Of a stretch of DNA of 64,000 nucleotides, positions 37,840 to 52,079 are shown piece by piece (the first letter of the stretch is position 1; the number at the start of each line of letters is the position of its first letter). Below the pieces are notes generated by a model. It did no database searches and was not told the origin of the DNA. It saw only the letters and a program-made list of their open reading frames with translations. A program made the position numbers and the translations under genes. The DNA is from Atrina japonica (Eukaryota > Mollusca > Bivalvia > Pterioida > Pinnidae), in assembly GCA_030159075.1 (NCBI GenBank), contig BROG01000401.1, positions 124,001-188,000 on the forward strand. Reading direction: 5' to 3'.

Positions 37840-38995
37840 TTCATTAGAATACGATAAACGGCTACACAAATGATCTCAATATTAGAATCAATCTCGAATC
37901 ACAGTGGGATGGGACCAGGTATCTTTGTCAAACAAATTTCCTCTAGTCACTATGTGTAGCAAGACATATAGAAAGGTTTAGAAAAACATTCTGTCGTGTG
38001 TATATGATTTCTGTCAACTTATTGACCTCTGAAAAACAATGTCCAGTCCAATTGTTCTTTAGCGTTAAATGGTTTAAACAAGTTTTAATTTGCGCCAAGC
38101 TGCAATAAATATATACTGTAGCTTTATTGCTGCAAAAAACATTTGGAATCAGAATTTTCTCCATCGGTGATGTAAGCCTGGTTCTCGTTCTGTTTTACAC
38201 ACTAAAGATACTTACACATAACTGGGGAAAGACTACACATGTCTTTACAGATATAAAACATGAAAGTATAGGTCTACCAACTTAAATTAATACATGTTTA
38301 CAAACACAATGTGCATTCCTATTTTTGGGGAAAAAAAGACTAATCCATTTGTGTTGGTTTTTGACAGACCCCGGATGTGCCACTTTGCCTTGATAGACCT
38401 GTGCACGTCATTTTTTTATATATTCAGAGCAGCTCATACATTAGACTTCTTTGAACGGGAAGTAATTGTTCTTTCGTGTCCGCTAGTCCTGAAACCAGTA
38501 AATGAACAATGAACGATTACAAAATTTTAACCAAATTCTATATCGTACGGACTAGTGGATGAACGTAATAGCAGAGGGGGCTAAAATATATAAATAATAC
38601 ACTCAATTATCTAACGAGTGACAACACCACAGGTAGTGTACATGTAGATATCCAGACTGATGTCTTATCGGCTTATTGAATTTCCTTTATATAGTTGCCA
38701 AACCATTATTTTTAACGTTCGTTCATCTTATCACATAACGGTAAAGAAAATTTACAGTATTTTACAAGCTTAAACATGACAGCTGCAGTTGTTGCTGATT
38801 TTAAAGAAATGTCAATTTTCTTCTTGGAAGATTCACAGCATGTATTGCATAATATAATCATAGATAGCTTGAAATGTGACGATTATTTAAAGTCAAAATG
38901 AGCTATATATCATTTCGTCATCTGTATGTTTTCTACGCAGCATAGGCAGTGTGGTTTTAAATTTGGACATTTGCTGATAATACACATATATGTTT
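37840..38995. other. Unassigned AT-rich stretch
   Basis: No feature recognised. Confidence 0.4.
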
Positions 38996-39002
38996 GTTTA
39001 GA

Positions 39003-39050
39003 ATGGCGTCTTACGCCGCATTCAACAATTTTTAGTGGTATGGTGTCCCA
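39003..39050 (-). mobile_element. SINE family 2 tail fragment
   Basis: In reverse complement it reads aaattgttgaatgcggcgta, the family tail. Confidence 0.5.
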
Positions 39051-39119
39051 AAATCAAGCAGACTTCGAAACTGCGCCGACCAGAATTGAGATAATACGTG
39101 GTTTCCAGCGCGGTGTTCT

Positions 39120-40990
39120 GACTATTCGTCCAATGGAGCCCAGTTACTAATATGACCCTCAATTCTGAAATGTTGGATTAAGTAGCCAACGAAAATATAT
39201 AAATAAAAGCATGTTCGAAGTATGCATGGTACAAAGCAAAGAACAGTGGATAAACCTGTAGAGTTTAAACGAATGATCAGACATTCACTAACGAATTATT
39301 CAACTACGATTATTTGAAAATAACATTACCTTTGAGTATTCGTCTACATATCTTCTACCAGTATATTATTCAGTGGAACCACCTTGGCACCACTATTTGG
39401 CATGGGAAGGATAAGTTCGGTATGGGAAGATTATATTGGTTTTGGGGTATTTCTCCTTTACAGATGGGCAGGTATCAAGGTAAACTACATGTAGTTCATT
39501 TGTCGTATTCCTCTGACATAAAATGTGGTTTTAAAATATCCACATTTATCACTGAGAACAGCACATTATTTAATAATTAGCAATTATCTAATTATTACGA
39601 CAAGGTTATCTAAGGAATGAAAAATTATACATAGAAATAGACGAATTTTCGAATATGAATCGTTTCAGGTCTATTCAAAACCGGACCTCTAGAGATGTTG
39701 TATCAGGTGTTATGTATGAATAAGCATTGTTGCAATCCTTGTTGTACAATACTCTTCATGTACATTTTTTCTACATATGATACTGGTAATCTTAAAAAAC
39801 CAACAATTTTACATAAAAGGTCAATAAAGCACTCATTCACCCTTAATGTAAAATTTAATGACTGTTGATCTTACGTCAATACTGGCTGACCTTTATGCTC
39901 ATCAATACTTCAGTTATAGAGTGGTGTGATGGAAAATAGGGTTCCAGATTCAATTGCTTTAGCCCTACGTCCGAGCACATCATAGATTATGACAAAAACA
40001 ACAATTCTTTTTCCTTTTTAACGATCATTCTAAGAATTTTGTCAATGACGGGAACCACCAAAGTCCCATTTTGATTAGAGTCAAGGAACGTACATGAAAG
40101 TCGTATTTGCTATGTGTATGCTCATCCACTGATAGTTGGTCATTCTTTCATTGCAGTCCCTCGTTGATTTTTTTTTTACATATACTACACCTAGCTATTA
40201 CATTTAGTTCGTGTTGTAACATCAACCGTCCCCTTCTTACTGGAGAAGACACAACTCCAATCTATTTATCATTTTGAAATTAGAAAGTGTGCATTGATAT
40301 TGAGTGTAGCGTCAAACACCAACAAACACAAACAAAACGTAATGTATATATGAAATGTTCGTTTGTTAAGCAGGATCTGATAAACCGCATCTGTTGTGGA
40401 CAGGAACATTATATGAGGATGATAAAGAAATAATAATACGCATTTGGGGAAAACTGACAACAGAAAGTATTCTTAGTTTCCATTTCTCCGTCGGCTGGAT
40501 TATATATAAAGAATATATGTATAATATAACATATAAGTCTGAGTCTATTATATATATATATATCTGCTTCTTGTTCTTGATGGAAGTCTTATTCTTATGA
40601 ATTTCGTAAATTGGGATACTTTAACCATTTATCCAATCTTTTTAACAGTCCAAAATACGAACACGCTCGACTGTCGGAAATCTTTATCCTTTCTAATGCT
40701 TACTACCATAATTGATTGGCCCCATTTAATATAACAATTGAGAAATTCGGGTCCCAAAAATGATGGATACGGCAAAACGAGATAGCAGGGTTGGCCATAT
40801 TTAAACATAACTGTTATCACAAATAAAGAAAATTACCTTGCCAAAAAACACCCTTACTTTGACCAAAGCGCCCAAACTCTATAGACGGGAAAATATCCAA
40901 ATTCACAAAAAGAATAGGGCAACTTATTAAGGGGAGAGAGTTGGTGCCAATCAGTCTTTGTCTGCAGCAACTACTTGTATGTTCTGAATT
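39120..40990. other. Unassigned AT-rich stretch
   Basis: Open frames of 60-90 codons only, with no recognised domains or repeats. Confidence 0.35.
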
Positions 40991-41011
40991 AGAAATTCTA
41001 GTATATACTAT

Positions 41012-41493
<482 letters not shown>

Positions 41494-41499
41494 CATTAG

Positions 41500-42675
41500 C
41501 GGTGTTTATATTTTTGCGCTTTTCGCGCTGTCAGGGTTCGAGTTTTATCAATCCGCAAAAATTTGAATAGAAAAAATTGCTTCCATTCACATATTGTCCT
41601 CCTTATGTCACGAAACTTTGTCGCCGCCATATGTTTTTCGTCAATATTAATACAAATATGCAACTGCTTTAGACATATTAAATAAATTACACATCAGCTG
41701 ATTCACTACTTCAAAGGAATATCCGGTGTTATTTCAAAATGTAATTTACATGTAGTAGCGAGAGAAGTGTTCATAATTTTGGAAATAAAAATGAAGAGGT
41801 TAGAGGAAAATTTCTAAATTTAGCGTAGCAGTGATAGCGCCAATTCATGATTGCGCCTCATTTTTCGTGACGTATGAAGTATTGTAGTCATTACGCAAAT
41901 GTACACTACACACACTGTATATGTTTGTATATTTGTACGTAAATGTGTATGTATATATAATTAAAGTCATGGCAAGAATCAAATTTAAAAAAATAAAGTC
42001 AAACATTGAAAACAATGCATTTTCTCGTGTATAGAATGTAATCTGATATTGTATGTATGATGTGTTTATTGTGGAATAGTAATTCATTAGTTATACCTTA
42101 GTAACAGGCAAACGTTTTTACAGCCAACACAACAATACAACGAGCATTGTTACCTCTATAACCATAATATATGATGCCTTTAAGGACAGTGTATCTTTTT
42201 TTTTAATTATTTTAACAATAACATCGATGTAACATTGATATGTTTGGAAATGTGTGGTATAAAAGAGGCCTTGAGTTTTTTAGGTCAATATATGTGTTAT
42301 TTAGTATGCCAATAATTGTATCATCTCCATCTTGATGTACATGTCACGTTCCTATTATGCGCGACTGGTTTTCCTTTGTGTGTTATATTTAACATGATAT
42401 TATACCTTAATTATATATGTATTTCATTATGCAACAAACATTTAACAAATACATCTGAACGATTGTAAAAAGTTTTTCTCCTCAGAATCAGATGTATCAA
42501 AGTGGACTTATAATCTTCGTCATCTAAACAGCTTTAGAATATTAAAAGTTCACTTTAGCTTTGAGTCTTAAAAGTCACGTTTTTCAATTTTTTTCTCTCA
42601 GACAAACTATGCATTATCAATTTTTTTAATATTCTTTCGTCTGGGAATTAAGGATGTCAAATTTTCTGTCTTGTA
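41500..42675. other. Unassigned AT-rich stretch
   Basis: No feature recognised. Confidence 0.4.
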
Positions 42676-42679
42676 AAAG

Positions 42680-42838
42680 GGTGTTTTACCACCACATTCA
42701 ACGGGTTTTCTGTTGTACGATGACTGTCGGTTTCAATGGAGGAGAAACTCTGGTACCAATGTACCCGGGAAGAGATCATTAGCAAACTTTATAACTAAAT
42801 CAGCTTCAGTTCCAGTGGGGGCTGGTCTGATTGAAGGT
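42680..42838 (-). mobile_element. SINE family 2, degraded copy
   Basis: The motifs caatggaggagaaactctgg, aatgtacccgggaagagatc and tcagcttcagttccagtgg appear in the order of the 26812-27062 copy. The head is not clear. Confidence 0.7.
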
Positions 42839-43439
42839 TAGTTGACTTTAAAACATCGAGGATGTAAGAAAGATAACTCTAAAATCCATATCAGCAAATC
42901 TGAAATACGTTTTGTATACGAAACTCATGACATAATATGTTTGCATTTCATTATTTTGAAGTGTACGTACATGTATTTTTAAAAAGATTCACCTCAGCCT
43001 ACAGTGGTTTATAGTTCCATCATACAGCGATTTCGTAAAAATAAGATTTTCCACACAATTTACCTTTATATAAATATTAACACAATAGATATTTTATTAT
43101 ATATTCTCCTACCTTGGACAAGTGTATCTACCGTTTTACCAAGGGTAAATCTAGGGTAGACAAACTAAAAGCGATATGCATAACACCATTCTATAATATT
43201 ATACCGTAGGACTTCTGTATAATGAGAATACAGTGCATTAAAACTTGCGTGATATTTTTCACGTGCATAAATATGTGTTTGAAGCTTGGGAGAAAAACAA
43301 TCAAACTTGTGTGTGTTGAGTGGAAAAGAAAATTCCAACTCTCGTGGTAAGAACTTAAAGTCTAAAGTCCAATAATTCTTACTACTGGGATGGAGATTTC
43401 CTCATCCACTCCACACACGCATGTAAAATTCTGTTGATC

Positions 43440-43752
43440 CAATAGAAAATTATATATCTCACCTAAAGACCAACTGGCTTAAGAGACCACCTCACATTAA
43501 AACAAAAATATTAAATATAAAATATCTCAGATACCAAAGTATAAATCTTTAAGATGTTCAGGATATAGGTAAAATCTTGTAAACAATAGATAAACACTGA
43601 CCTCTGGAAATCAATAGGTGGGATCAGAAATCTTGAAATTTTCCTAATTGATATTAAATAAGAACAGACCTTCATTAAAGACACCGCCTGGCTAATCAGA
43701 CCATTTTCAATCATTCAGTAAGGTGGTCTTTACAGCCAGTTTCCAGTGTATT
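43440..43752. mobile_element. MITE with agaccacc ends containing the gactcacggcggg-type repeat
   Basis: The left part (cacctaaagaccaactggct, aagagaccacctcac) and the right end (reverse complement tacactggaaactggctgta, then aagaccacctta) are partly inverted. The middle (43530-43640) is the reverse complement of the 5265/10925 repeat (gaggtcagtgttta, cctgaacatctt). Confidence 0.6.
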
Positions 43753-43759
43753 CCTTGAA

Positions 43760-44010
43760 TAATTAAACTCCGTACTATATAAACCGAGTTTTGAAAAAAA
43801 GATATGAAAATGTCATGGCTTTGCAAGCATATGTATATTTTATTGATAACGTACAAACACTTTTAAATTTCCGAAACAGAAATTAGAAACCCATACAATA
43901 GTCTAGTATTTTTTTTTTATCTTTTAACCATTACAATTTCGTGAAAACCAATGAACGTACGATATTGATGCAAATTGATATAGAAAGCTACGTAGTTCAT
44001 GTAAATTGAA
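43760..44010. other. Unassigned AT-rich stretch
   Basis: Nothing recognised. Confidence 0.3.
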
Positions 44011-44015
44011 TGTGA

Positions 44016-44137
<122 letters not shown>

Positions 44138-44139
44138 TT

Positions 44140-44800
44140 TGTTGCTAAAGAAAACATAAGAGCTATCATGTATCATGTTATAACTTTTTAATTTAACAGT
44201 TTTTTTTATAGAAACCCCGGTACAACAGAACGCGAAAAATGATAGAGCATTTGCATTTTACAAGTCTGAAAGAAAATTTAAAACATGACCAAGATCTGAC
44301 ACAAAAGAAATATATGCCAAAATAATCCATAATAAATAGATCTACCAGAAAAAACGTTCATACTCTCGAAATCCAAAATGAAAATAAAAAGAAACAAATT
44401 TGTAGATCATGTTAGATATGAATCAATATTTGAACAACACATTTACAGTCATAAAACTGATACATATTTTGACAAAAGTAATATTAAACACTTCATTTAA
44501 ATGGCTGAATATGGGTTCTGAATATGCCCTCTACAGACACAGTACATCGTGAATTTCATATCTAAATTTATCATATTATCTGTGCTTTATGGGGAGAACC
44601 GAATAAAACATGTTTTGTAGATAATTAATTTTGTTGTATTCAAGTTTACAATTTTGCTAAATTCAAATAAAAAAGAAGCAATGTATTCAATATATTTTAT
44701 GTACTTATTTCTACGCAAGTATTTGACAGTCATCAGTAGTCTATTTCTAGGCTTTACAGTAATTTATTTGTTTAAATGTATGTATGTCAAGTCAATCAGT
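44140..44800. other. Unassigned AT-rich stretch
   Basis: A 68-codon frame at 44654-44860 runs into the minisatellite. No gene is called. Confidence 0.35.
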
Positions 44801-44809
44801 AATAACCTA

Positions 44810-46640
44810 AAACATGGCTTGTTAGTGATAACAAATGATAACCAGAAACATAGGTTGTAAATTATAACCAGAACATGGTTTGTACGTGATGACCAGAACA
44901 TGGCTTGTTAGTGATAACGAATGGTAACCAGAAACATAGGTTGTAAATTATAACCAGTACATGGTTTGTAAGTGATAACCAGAACATGGGTTGTAAGTGA
45001 TAACTAGAAACATGGGTTGTAAGTGATAACAAGCGATAACCAGATACATAGGTTGTAAATTATAACCAAAACATGGTTTTATAAGTGATGACCAGAACAT
45101 GGTTTGTACGTGATGACCAGAACATGGGTTGTAAGTTATAACAAATGATAACCAGAAACATAGGTTGTAAATTATAACCAGTACATGGTTTGTAAGTGAT
45201 AACCAGAACATGGGTTGTAAGTGATAACTAGAAACATGGGTTGTAAGTGATAACAAGCGATAACCAGATACATAGATTGTAAATTATAACCAAAACATGG
45301 TTTGTAAGTGATGACCAGAACATGGGTTGTAAGTGATAACTAGAAACATGGGTTGTAAGTGATAACAAGTGATAATCAGAAACATAAGTTGTAAATTATA
45401 ACCAGTACAAGGTTTGTAAGTCATAACCAGAACATGGGTTGTAAGTGATAACTAGAAACATGGGTTGTAAGTGATAACAAGTGATAACCAGAAACATAGG
45501 TTGTAAATTATAACCAGAAAATGGTTTGTAAGTAGTACCCAGAACATGGGTTGTAAGTGATAACTAGAAACATGGGTTGTAAGTGATAAAAAACAAGTGA
45601 TAACCAAAAACATAGGTTGTAAATTATTACCAGAACATGGTTTGTACGTGATGACCAGAACATGGGTTGTAAGTGATAACTAGAAACATGGGTTGTAAGT
45701 GATAACAAGTGATAACCAGAAACATAGGTTGTAAATTATAACCAGAGCATGGTTTGTAAGTGATGACCAGAACATGGGTTGTACGTGAAAACAAGTGATA
45801 ACCAGAAACATAGGTTGTAAATTATAACCAGAGCATGGTTTGTAAGTGATGACCAGAACATGGGTTGTACGTGAAAACAAGAGAGAACCAGAAACATAGG
45901 TTGTAAATTTTAACCAGAACATGATTTGTAAGTCATAACCAGAACATGGGTTGTAAGTGATAACTAGAAACATGGGTTGTAAGTGATAACAAGTGATAAT
46001 CAGAAACATAGGTTGTAAATTATAACCAGAACATGGTTTGTACGTGATGACCAGAACATGGGTTGTAAGTGATAACTAGAAACATGGGTTGTAAGTGATA
46101 ACAAGTGATAACCAGAAACATAGGTTGTAAATTATAACCAGAGCATGGTTTGTAAGTGATGACCAGAACATGGGTTGTACGTGAAAACAAGTGAGAACCA
46201 GAAACATAGGTTGTAAATTTTAACCAGAACATGATTTGTAAGTCATAACCAGAACATGGGTTGTAAGTGATAACTAGAAACATGGGTTGTAAGTGATAAC
46301 AAGTGATAATCAGAAACATAGGTTGTAAATTATAACCAGAACATGGTTTGTACGTGATGACCAGAACATGTATGTTGTAAGTGATAACTAGAAACATGGG
46401 TTGTAAGTGATAACAAGTGATAACCAGAAACATAGGTTGTAAATTATAACCAGAGCATGGTTTGTAAGTGATGATCAGAACATGGGTTGTACGTGATAAC
46501 AAGTGAGAACCAGAAACATAAGTTGTAAATTATAACCAGAACATGATTTGTAAGTCATAACCAGAACATGGGTTGTAAGTGATAACTAGAAACATGGGTT
46601 GTAAGTGATAACAAGTGATAATCAGAAACATGGTTGTAAG
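44810..46640. repeat. ~25-bp minisatellite with higher-order repeats, ~1.8 kb
   Basis: The basic unit is about 25 bp (aaccagaacatgggttgtaa, then gtgat), with variants (aaattat, gtcat, acgtgatg, ctagaaac). Units group into blocks of about 85 and about 112 bp marked by cataggttgtaaattataac, and a larger period of about 310-312 bp is visible: ttgtaaat...ccagaacatgatttgtaagt recurs at 45901, 46211 and 46523. Open minus-strand frames of 66-160 codons are repeat translations without other support. Confidence 0.96.
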
Positions 46641-46715
46641 TGATATCAATTTTGACTTAAATACCTGACTCTTCAAATGACGACATCAAATTAAATGTTT
46701 TGCAAAATCCATATA

Positions 46716-46970
46716 ACCTGGTGGGGGTGAGCATTGTGAATCCTTTCTTGACCTGGATGAGTTTAAATCTTAGGTAATAAAGCATAATTTTTTTTAATAT
46801 TAAAACTACACTGACTAGAGAAATCGTTCCTAATTGTCACCATACATACGAGAGTATCTAGCGAGGAATAAAATGTTTTCCCCAATATCTTGTCATAACG
46901 GAAAAGTGAGTAGAATCATCCGTATGATAATCAAAAGGTTACTTCTTATGTGAATCGTACAATAACACTT
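46716..46970 (+). mobile_element. Dispersed repeat related to the 43-bp satellite (copy 3)
   Basis: It is collinear with 2760-3020: ttcttgacctggatgagttt, aggtaataaagcataat, gcgaggaataaaatg, then aaaagtgagtagaatcatcc and one monomer gtatgataatcaaaaggtta. Confidence 0.75.
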
Positions 46971-47000
46971 ACATGATAAAATGAAGTCTTACATGAGAGA

Positions 47001-47144
<144 letters not shown>

Positions 47145-47670
47145 AACCGTCGTCCTTTTATTTTGACTCTAATTACTGGTTGTTCAGTGCATAATGTATA
47201 TATAACTACATCTGTGGGTTCATTAAGTGAACAGCTGTGGTAGGTTACAACTTGGTCGAACAATATAATCGTGTGAATGACGTAACTGATTTTATTTGAA
47301 TACGAGCTGATTGAAATATCACGATTTGATTGTAAGGTGATGAATCCGGATTGTAATTTGAAACCGTACTTTGTTTTGACACATGCAATGCTCGCTTACT
47401 TTATGGGATTGTTAACAAGAACATAACAATTAAAACGCACTCTAGTGTCTACCTAACTCCAGTCCAAGTGAAGATTTTTGCGAATAGGTGTAAACATTAT
47501 TTAGCATTCGTTTACTAAGTACAAATGAAGAACCAATAATAATTGTCTGTCATCAGTTTCATTTTTTGCGCAATCTTCAGTCGTTTTTATCATAAAGCCT
47601 GACGGTTAAAATTTCGCTGTTTTCTTGCGTCATCAAAACGTTCTACTCTGATTTCATTGTCACGTAAAAA
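47145..47670. other. Unassigned AT-rich stretch
   Basis: Nothing recognised. Confidence 0.4.
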
Positions 47671-47672
47671 CC

Positions 47673-47675
<3 letters not shown>

Positions 47676-47759
<84 letters not shown>
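47676..47759. repeat. (AT)n microsatellite
   Basis: About 42 uninterrupted AT units. Confidence 0.98.
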
Positions 47760-47760
<1 letters not shown>

Positions 47761-48540
47761 CGTATGTACTTGATAACATTATCACGTGATCTGTTATCTT
47801 TAAACTACAGAGACGTCTTCTAATCAAAACATCTAATGCTTTGCAATAAATAGATCTTACGATACATAAATAAAGCAATCTACACTGCTTAGTACGTTCC
47901 AATACAAGTAACATTAACTTCAAAAACAAATTCACTATGTCTTCAACTTCATATTTTGCAATATTCATGTAAGAATACAAAATTAATGTTTATAGTTAAG
48001 ACATTCGTTCAAAGAACTAAAATGATGTTTGTACTTCAGACTAACTGTAATATGTTACAAGTTTAAAAGCATTGTAAATATAGCTATGGAACGCCTAAAT
48101 CTGCGGAAGTACTTAAACCCGGTCTGTTTCTCTCAAATAAATCTATTATGTTGATAGGAAGTTCAAACATAGTATAGAATAATGGAAAACAAAACGTATT
48201 TCATTGAATGAATCATCCTCATCTCTCTCTCTTTCTCTCTCTCTCACACACAGGTTCTAATCTATGCTTGATTACTCAGTCAGCACATTGTTCTAACAGC
48301 TATGAGAGTATGATTCAAGATCCATATCATATTATACGTATGACCGACGGGGTGTAGAATCCCATCCATATTTATTTATATTACTTTACATGTTGTTGTA
48401 TTTGTCGGTTAGCATATTAACAAATATCTCCAATTTCGTTCCTTTTCTCAGTTTTTTACTTTTCATACGCGTTTTATGTATGTAATTTGACGTAATGGGC
48501 GAATGTGCAAGCATCTGGGCCGAGATCCACTGTCTTGTGA
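47760..48540. other. Unassigned AT-rich stretch
   Basis: A short CT/CA-rich patch lies at 48222-48252. Otherwise nothing was recognised. Confidence 0.4.
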
Positions 48541-48543
48541 CGA

Positions 48544-48651
<108 letters not shown>

Positions 48652-48659
48652 GTTCACTA

Positions 48660-49030
48660 CGTGTTTTACGGTAGAAATGACTCCATTCGCGAGTAATAAT
48701 ATTTTGCACTTATATTCTACAAACAACTAAATAAAACATCCATTGAAATTCCTGTGGTCTGCGCATGTGTCACCACTGTGAGATAATAGTTACATTGTCC
48801 ATTCATTGGGATACAACTTTACATATGATTAATATTTAGACAAATCTAGAGGTGGGATCAGATGTCAAGGAGGCGATATAATCCTCTGTACATACATTTT
48901 TCACTGTATTTACTATAACAGATAATGTATCTGACGATACAGCCTTTACTTTATACCGTTGTTCTACTGCACTACATCAAATCTCCAGAACCAAAAACAC
49001 GTCTTAGGTCAAACTATCCGTATTGTGAAG
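48660..49030. other. Unassigned stretch
   Basis: A short piece (agaggtgggatcagatgtca) at about 48850 resembles the gactcacggcggg-type repeat family. Nothing else was recognised. Confidence 0.35.
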
Positions 49031-49032
49031 TT

Positions 49033-49253
49033 TGAATGGTGCTTTAGGCCACACGCAACAATTTTTCAGGTATATGGTGCTGGCAAGTTTTGAATGGTAA
49101 AGGAGAGAACCCGGTTAGAATGTACCCGTGAACTTTCTCACAAAAATCAACTTAGGTTCCAACGGGTCTCGAATCTGCACTTGACAGAAAGTGATATACT
49201 TCATGGTTCAAAGTGTAATGCTCTAACCAGTTGGAAACGGGGGCCGCTCAAAC
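49033..49253 (-). mobile_element. SINE family 2, near-complete copy
   Basis: The head (reverse complement ccgtttccaactggttagag, then cattacac), the B box (gattcgagacccg), the body (aacccggttagaatgtaccc) and the tail (cacacgcaacaatttttcag) are all present. A piece between the B box and the CCGGG motif is shortened. Confidence 0.88.
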
Positions 49254-49259
49254 ATTTGA

Positions 49260-49700
49260 AAAATGTTTTCAATATATTTCACTGAATAACAATGATTTCT
49301 AAGGATGGGGAATATTATTATTAAACAAAAATCAAAATAATATATATTTTACTGTTTATTTACATTTTACATAAGAGATCTGTAATGATTTTTGTACAAA
49401 AACAGTAACAATACCTCTGAAAATACAAAACACATGACACAATGTCAAGTACATGTATTTATGAAGTAAAAATTGTATTTATTGATTTGGTCGCTAAATA
49501 GATAATCAAGGTTTCAACGAAATGTTAGAACGAACAGTACAACCATTTCTATAACAACAAATGTAATGAAAAAAAACCAGGTAATTACCAAATTTCAAAA
49601 ATCAACTTGTAATAATCATTAATGTCACTTTAACAATTTCTATAACCTCCATAATTCTGAAAGGTAGAGTTTAAATTCCATATGTTCTCAAAGAATTCGA
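49260..49700. other. Unassigned AT-rich stretch
   Basis: Nothing recognised. Confidence 0.4.
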
Positions 49701-49707
49701 TTTTTGT

Positions 49708-49915
49708 TTTTGTTTGTTTATTGTTGTTTAACGTCCCACTCAAGAATCTTTCACTCATATGGAGACGTCACCAAATGCCGGTGAAGGGCTTCAAATTTTG
49801 GCCTATGCTCTGCACTTACGGCCATTGAGCAGTGAGGGTTCTTTAACGTGCCGACACCTACTGTGACACGGGACCTTGGTTTTTACTGTCTCATCCGAAG
49901 GACAGTAAACTTAAA
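49708..49915 (-). mobile_element. SINE family 1, 5'-truncated copy
   Basis: The tail and core are intact (tttgtttattgttgtttaac, gtcaccaaatgccggtgaag, aacgtgccgacacctactg), stopping near ccgaaggacagtaaac before the tRNA-like head. Confidence 0.9.
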
Positions 49916-49969
49916 GAATTCGAACCTACGTGATTATAATTGCAAGTATTCCCCTTAAGTGACTCAGAA

Positions 49970-50110
49970 CAAATTTTAATTATCATAAATATCATTAACA
50001 ATATCAACTTTATAGTTTTACAAAGAGGCCAAAACAAATGTTCAAGACGATCTTATCCTTTCTGCCAATAACAATTTATCAGTTGAGCTCAAATTGAATA
50101 TAAATATATT
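49970..50110 (-). mobile_element. MITE family B fragment
   Basis: The motifs tttatagttttacaaagagg, acgatcttatcctttctgcc and tatcagttgagctcaaattg are reverse-complement family motifs. Confidence 0.6.
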
Positions 50111-50114
50111 ATTT

Positions 50115-51055
50115 ACATTAATCAATTTTCATTTGAACCCAGAAAAACTGTTTTCAAAAATTAATCAACCATTTTATCACCTTACATCCCTAGAAGAGTT
50201 CCAACAAAATACATTACGAAACCTAATTTGAAGTTATAAAGGACTGACGTATTTAAATGTCAGTTACTGTATATAGCCATGCATCTATCTACCTAGCCAA
50301 TCAGTAAACAAGGGCTGTCTATTGATCACATATTCTTTGATTTGTCAATTAAAATAAATTTGCCAACTGTAAAACAACACTTCCAGTGTTAACAATGATT
50401 CTGCTCACACAAAATTCATAGGGATTACAAAAGTTGTTGAAGTTACTAATGTACAATACGGAAAAATACATCAAATATTATCAAAACGTTTTAATTTAAA
50501 ACATAATCCTTTTTCACTATCTGCCATGTCGTACCACTTTGTGGTCAATCACATTATGCAGATAATTGGCTTCGAACTGTACACCAAATATTACATCACA
50601 TTAAACAGTTTCAATATGAAACAAGATACATGTCAACAAAGCAGCAAACTGCGTGTGCAACTCTTTAAGTGCGTTTCAAATTCAACACAAAGCACGATTG
50701 TCAACATTCTGCATGTATAAAATTAGCGTCATCAGTTTACCTCAGAAATGAGATTTTATTTTTGCGACTTTTATTTAGTTATTTTATTTACATCAGATAC
50801 ACTACCAATAAGCAATACATAAAATAATACACAATAAATGTGTATGAAAAATATCAGACAAGCTATTTAAGGGAACCTCGAGTCCATATGAGATCATATA
50901 AAATAACATATTTACCTCTTTCGTTAAACAAAACGTGTTACAACTTTATGTCTGATTGGAGAATTGAGAATAAATAATCTGTACACACTGGGAGATTCTG
51001 AATTGTTAAAAAAGTCGGATTCTGTCTCTCTTAAACCGAACCCAGCAAACAAACA
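50115..51055. other. Unassigned AT-rich stretch
   Basis: Nothing recognised. Confidence 0.4.
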
Positions 51056-51058
51056 AAC

Positions 51059-51059
51059 A

Positions 51060-51137
<78 letters not shown>
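51059..51137. repeat. (CA)n microsatellite
   Basis: About 37 CA units, nearly perfect. Confidence 0.98.
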
Positions 51138-51138
<1 letters not shown>

Positions 51139-51139
51139 G

Positions 51140-51945
51140 CACGCTCACACACACAGAGAAACACCACGTGATCTTGTGTCGCTCAGCTGAACACCATCGA
51201 CAAATGAGGAAAGAAGACAAAGAAGAGTATGTAAGCTAAATTGAAAAAAAAAACATATTCGACTTCTTGTGGCCATTGGACTATAGTAGGACCTCTCCAC
51301 GAGTTACATTGTGAAACCTGGCTCCAACCTCACTTGGTAGCAATACTTGTAGGGGAACCATGAGTACTTCACCCCCGCAAATTCTTTCTGGAGAAAAAGA
51401 ACATGTTTTACAATACTTGCATTAATGAACCCATTTCCCCCTTTTGATTCTCTGGGTAAATGACTTTATTACCATTAAGCCCGCTAATTTTGAAAACTCC
51501 TGTTTATTTGAAAGAAAAATTAAATCCCCATTTAATTTCAATATATCCAGGTTCGACTCTAAATGTTAAATCATTATGGATACAGAGCCTGAATATAAAC
51601 ATTGTTTTACCTAACGAAAGGAGAAAATTTAACCTGTCAATCAAATTGAATGAATATCACATTGTCCAAAAAGTCTTAAATGCTTTTCCTATTTACAGCT
51701 AACACACATAAAAGGAATGTAGCATTATCAACAAAATGGCAGAAAATCTCAGATTTTTCACTAAGTTACATGAAAATAAGAAAATATGAATATGATGTAA
51801 AATGAAGTATGAACGCATCAAAAATTAATTTTCCAATCTTACATCTATATACATGTAGATCATTCAGGTACAATTATCTTTTTCAATTCATGCTCGGTTT
51901 CAGAGGAGGAAATTCTCAAAGAACTCACTGGAATCTATTTCACCA
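51140..51945. other. Unassigned AT-rich stretch
   Basis: An 80-codon frame at 51460-51702 has no recognised domain. Confidence 0.35.
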
Positions 51946-51949
51946 ATCC

Positions 51950-52076
51950 CTGAATGCAGCCTGACTTGGTCATAAAACATAAATTTGTCGATGATGTGAC
52001 AGACAGTCAGACATAACAGACAGACAGTCGGACAGTCGGACGACAGATCACAATAGCTCACTTGGCCTTAAAACAT
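51950..52076 (+). mobile_element. Right-end fragment of the ttttagctcatctgg element family
   Basis: Repeated cagacagtcggacagtcgga, followed by agatcacaatagctcacttg and gcc, matches the right end at 57760-57830 (aatagctcacttggccc). Confidence 0.65.
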
Positions 52077-52079
52077 ACA

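Noticed and set aside
45680..46502. Minus-strand frames of 109 and 160 codons
   Set aside because: They are translations of the 25-bp minisatellite, with no start context, domain or splice evidence.
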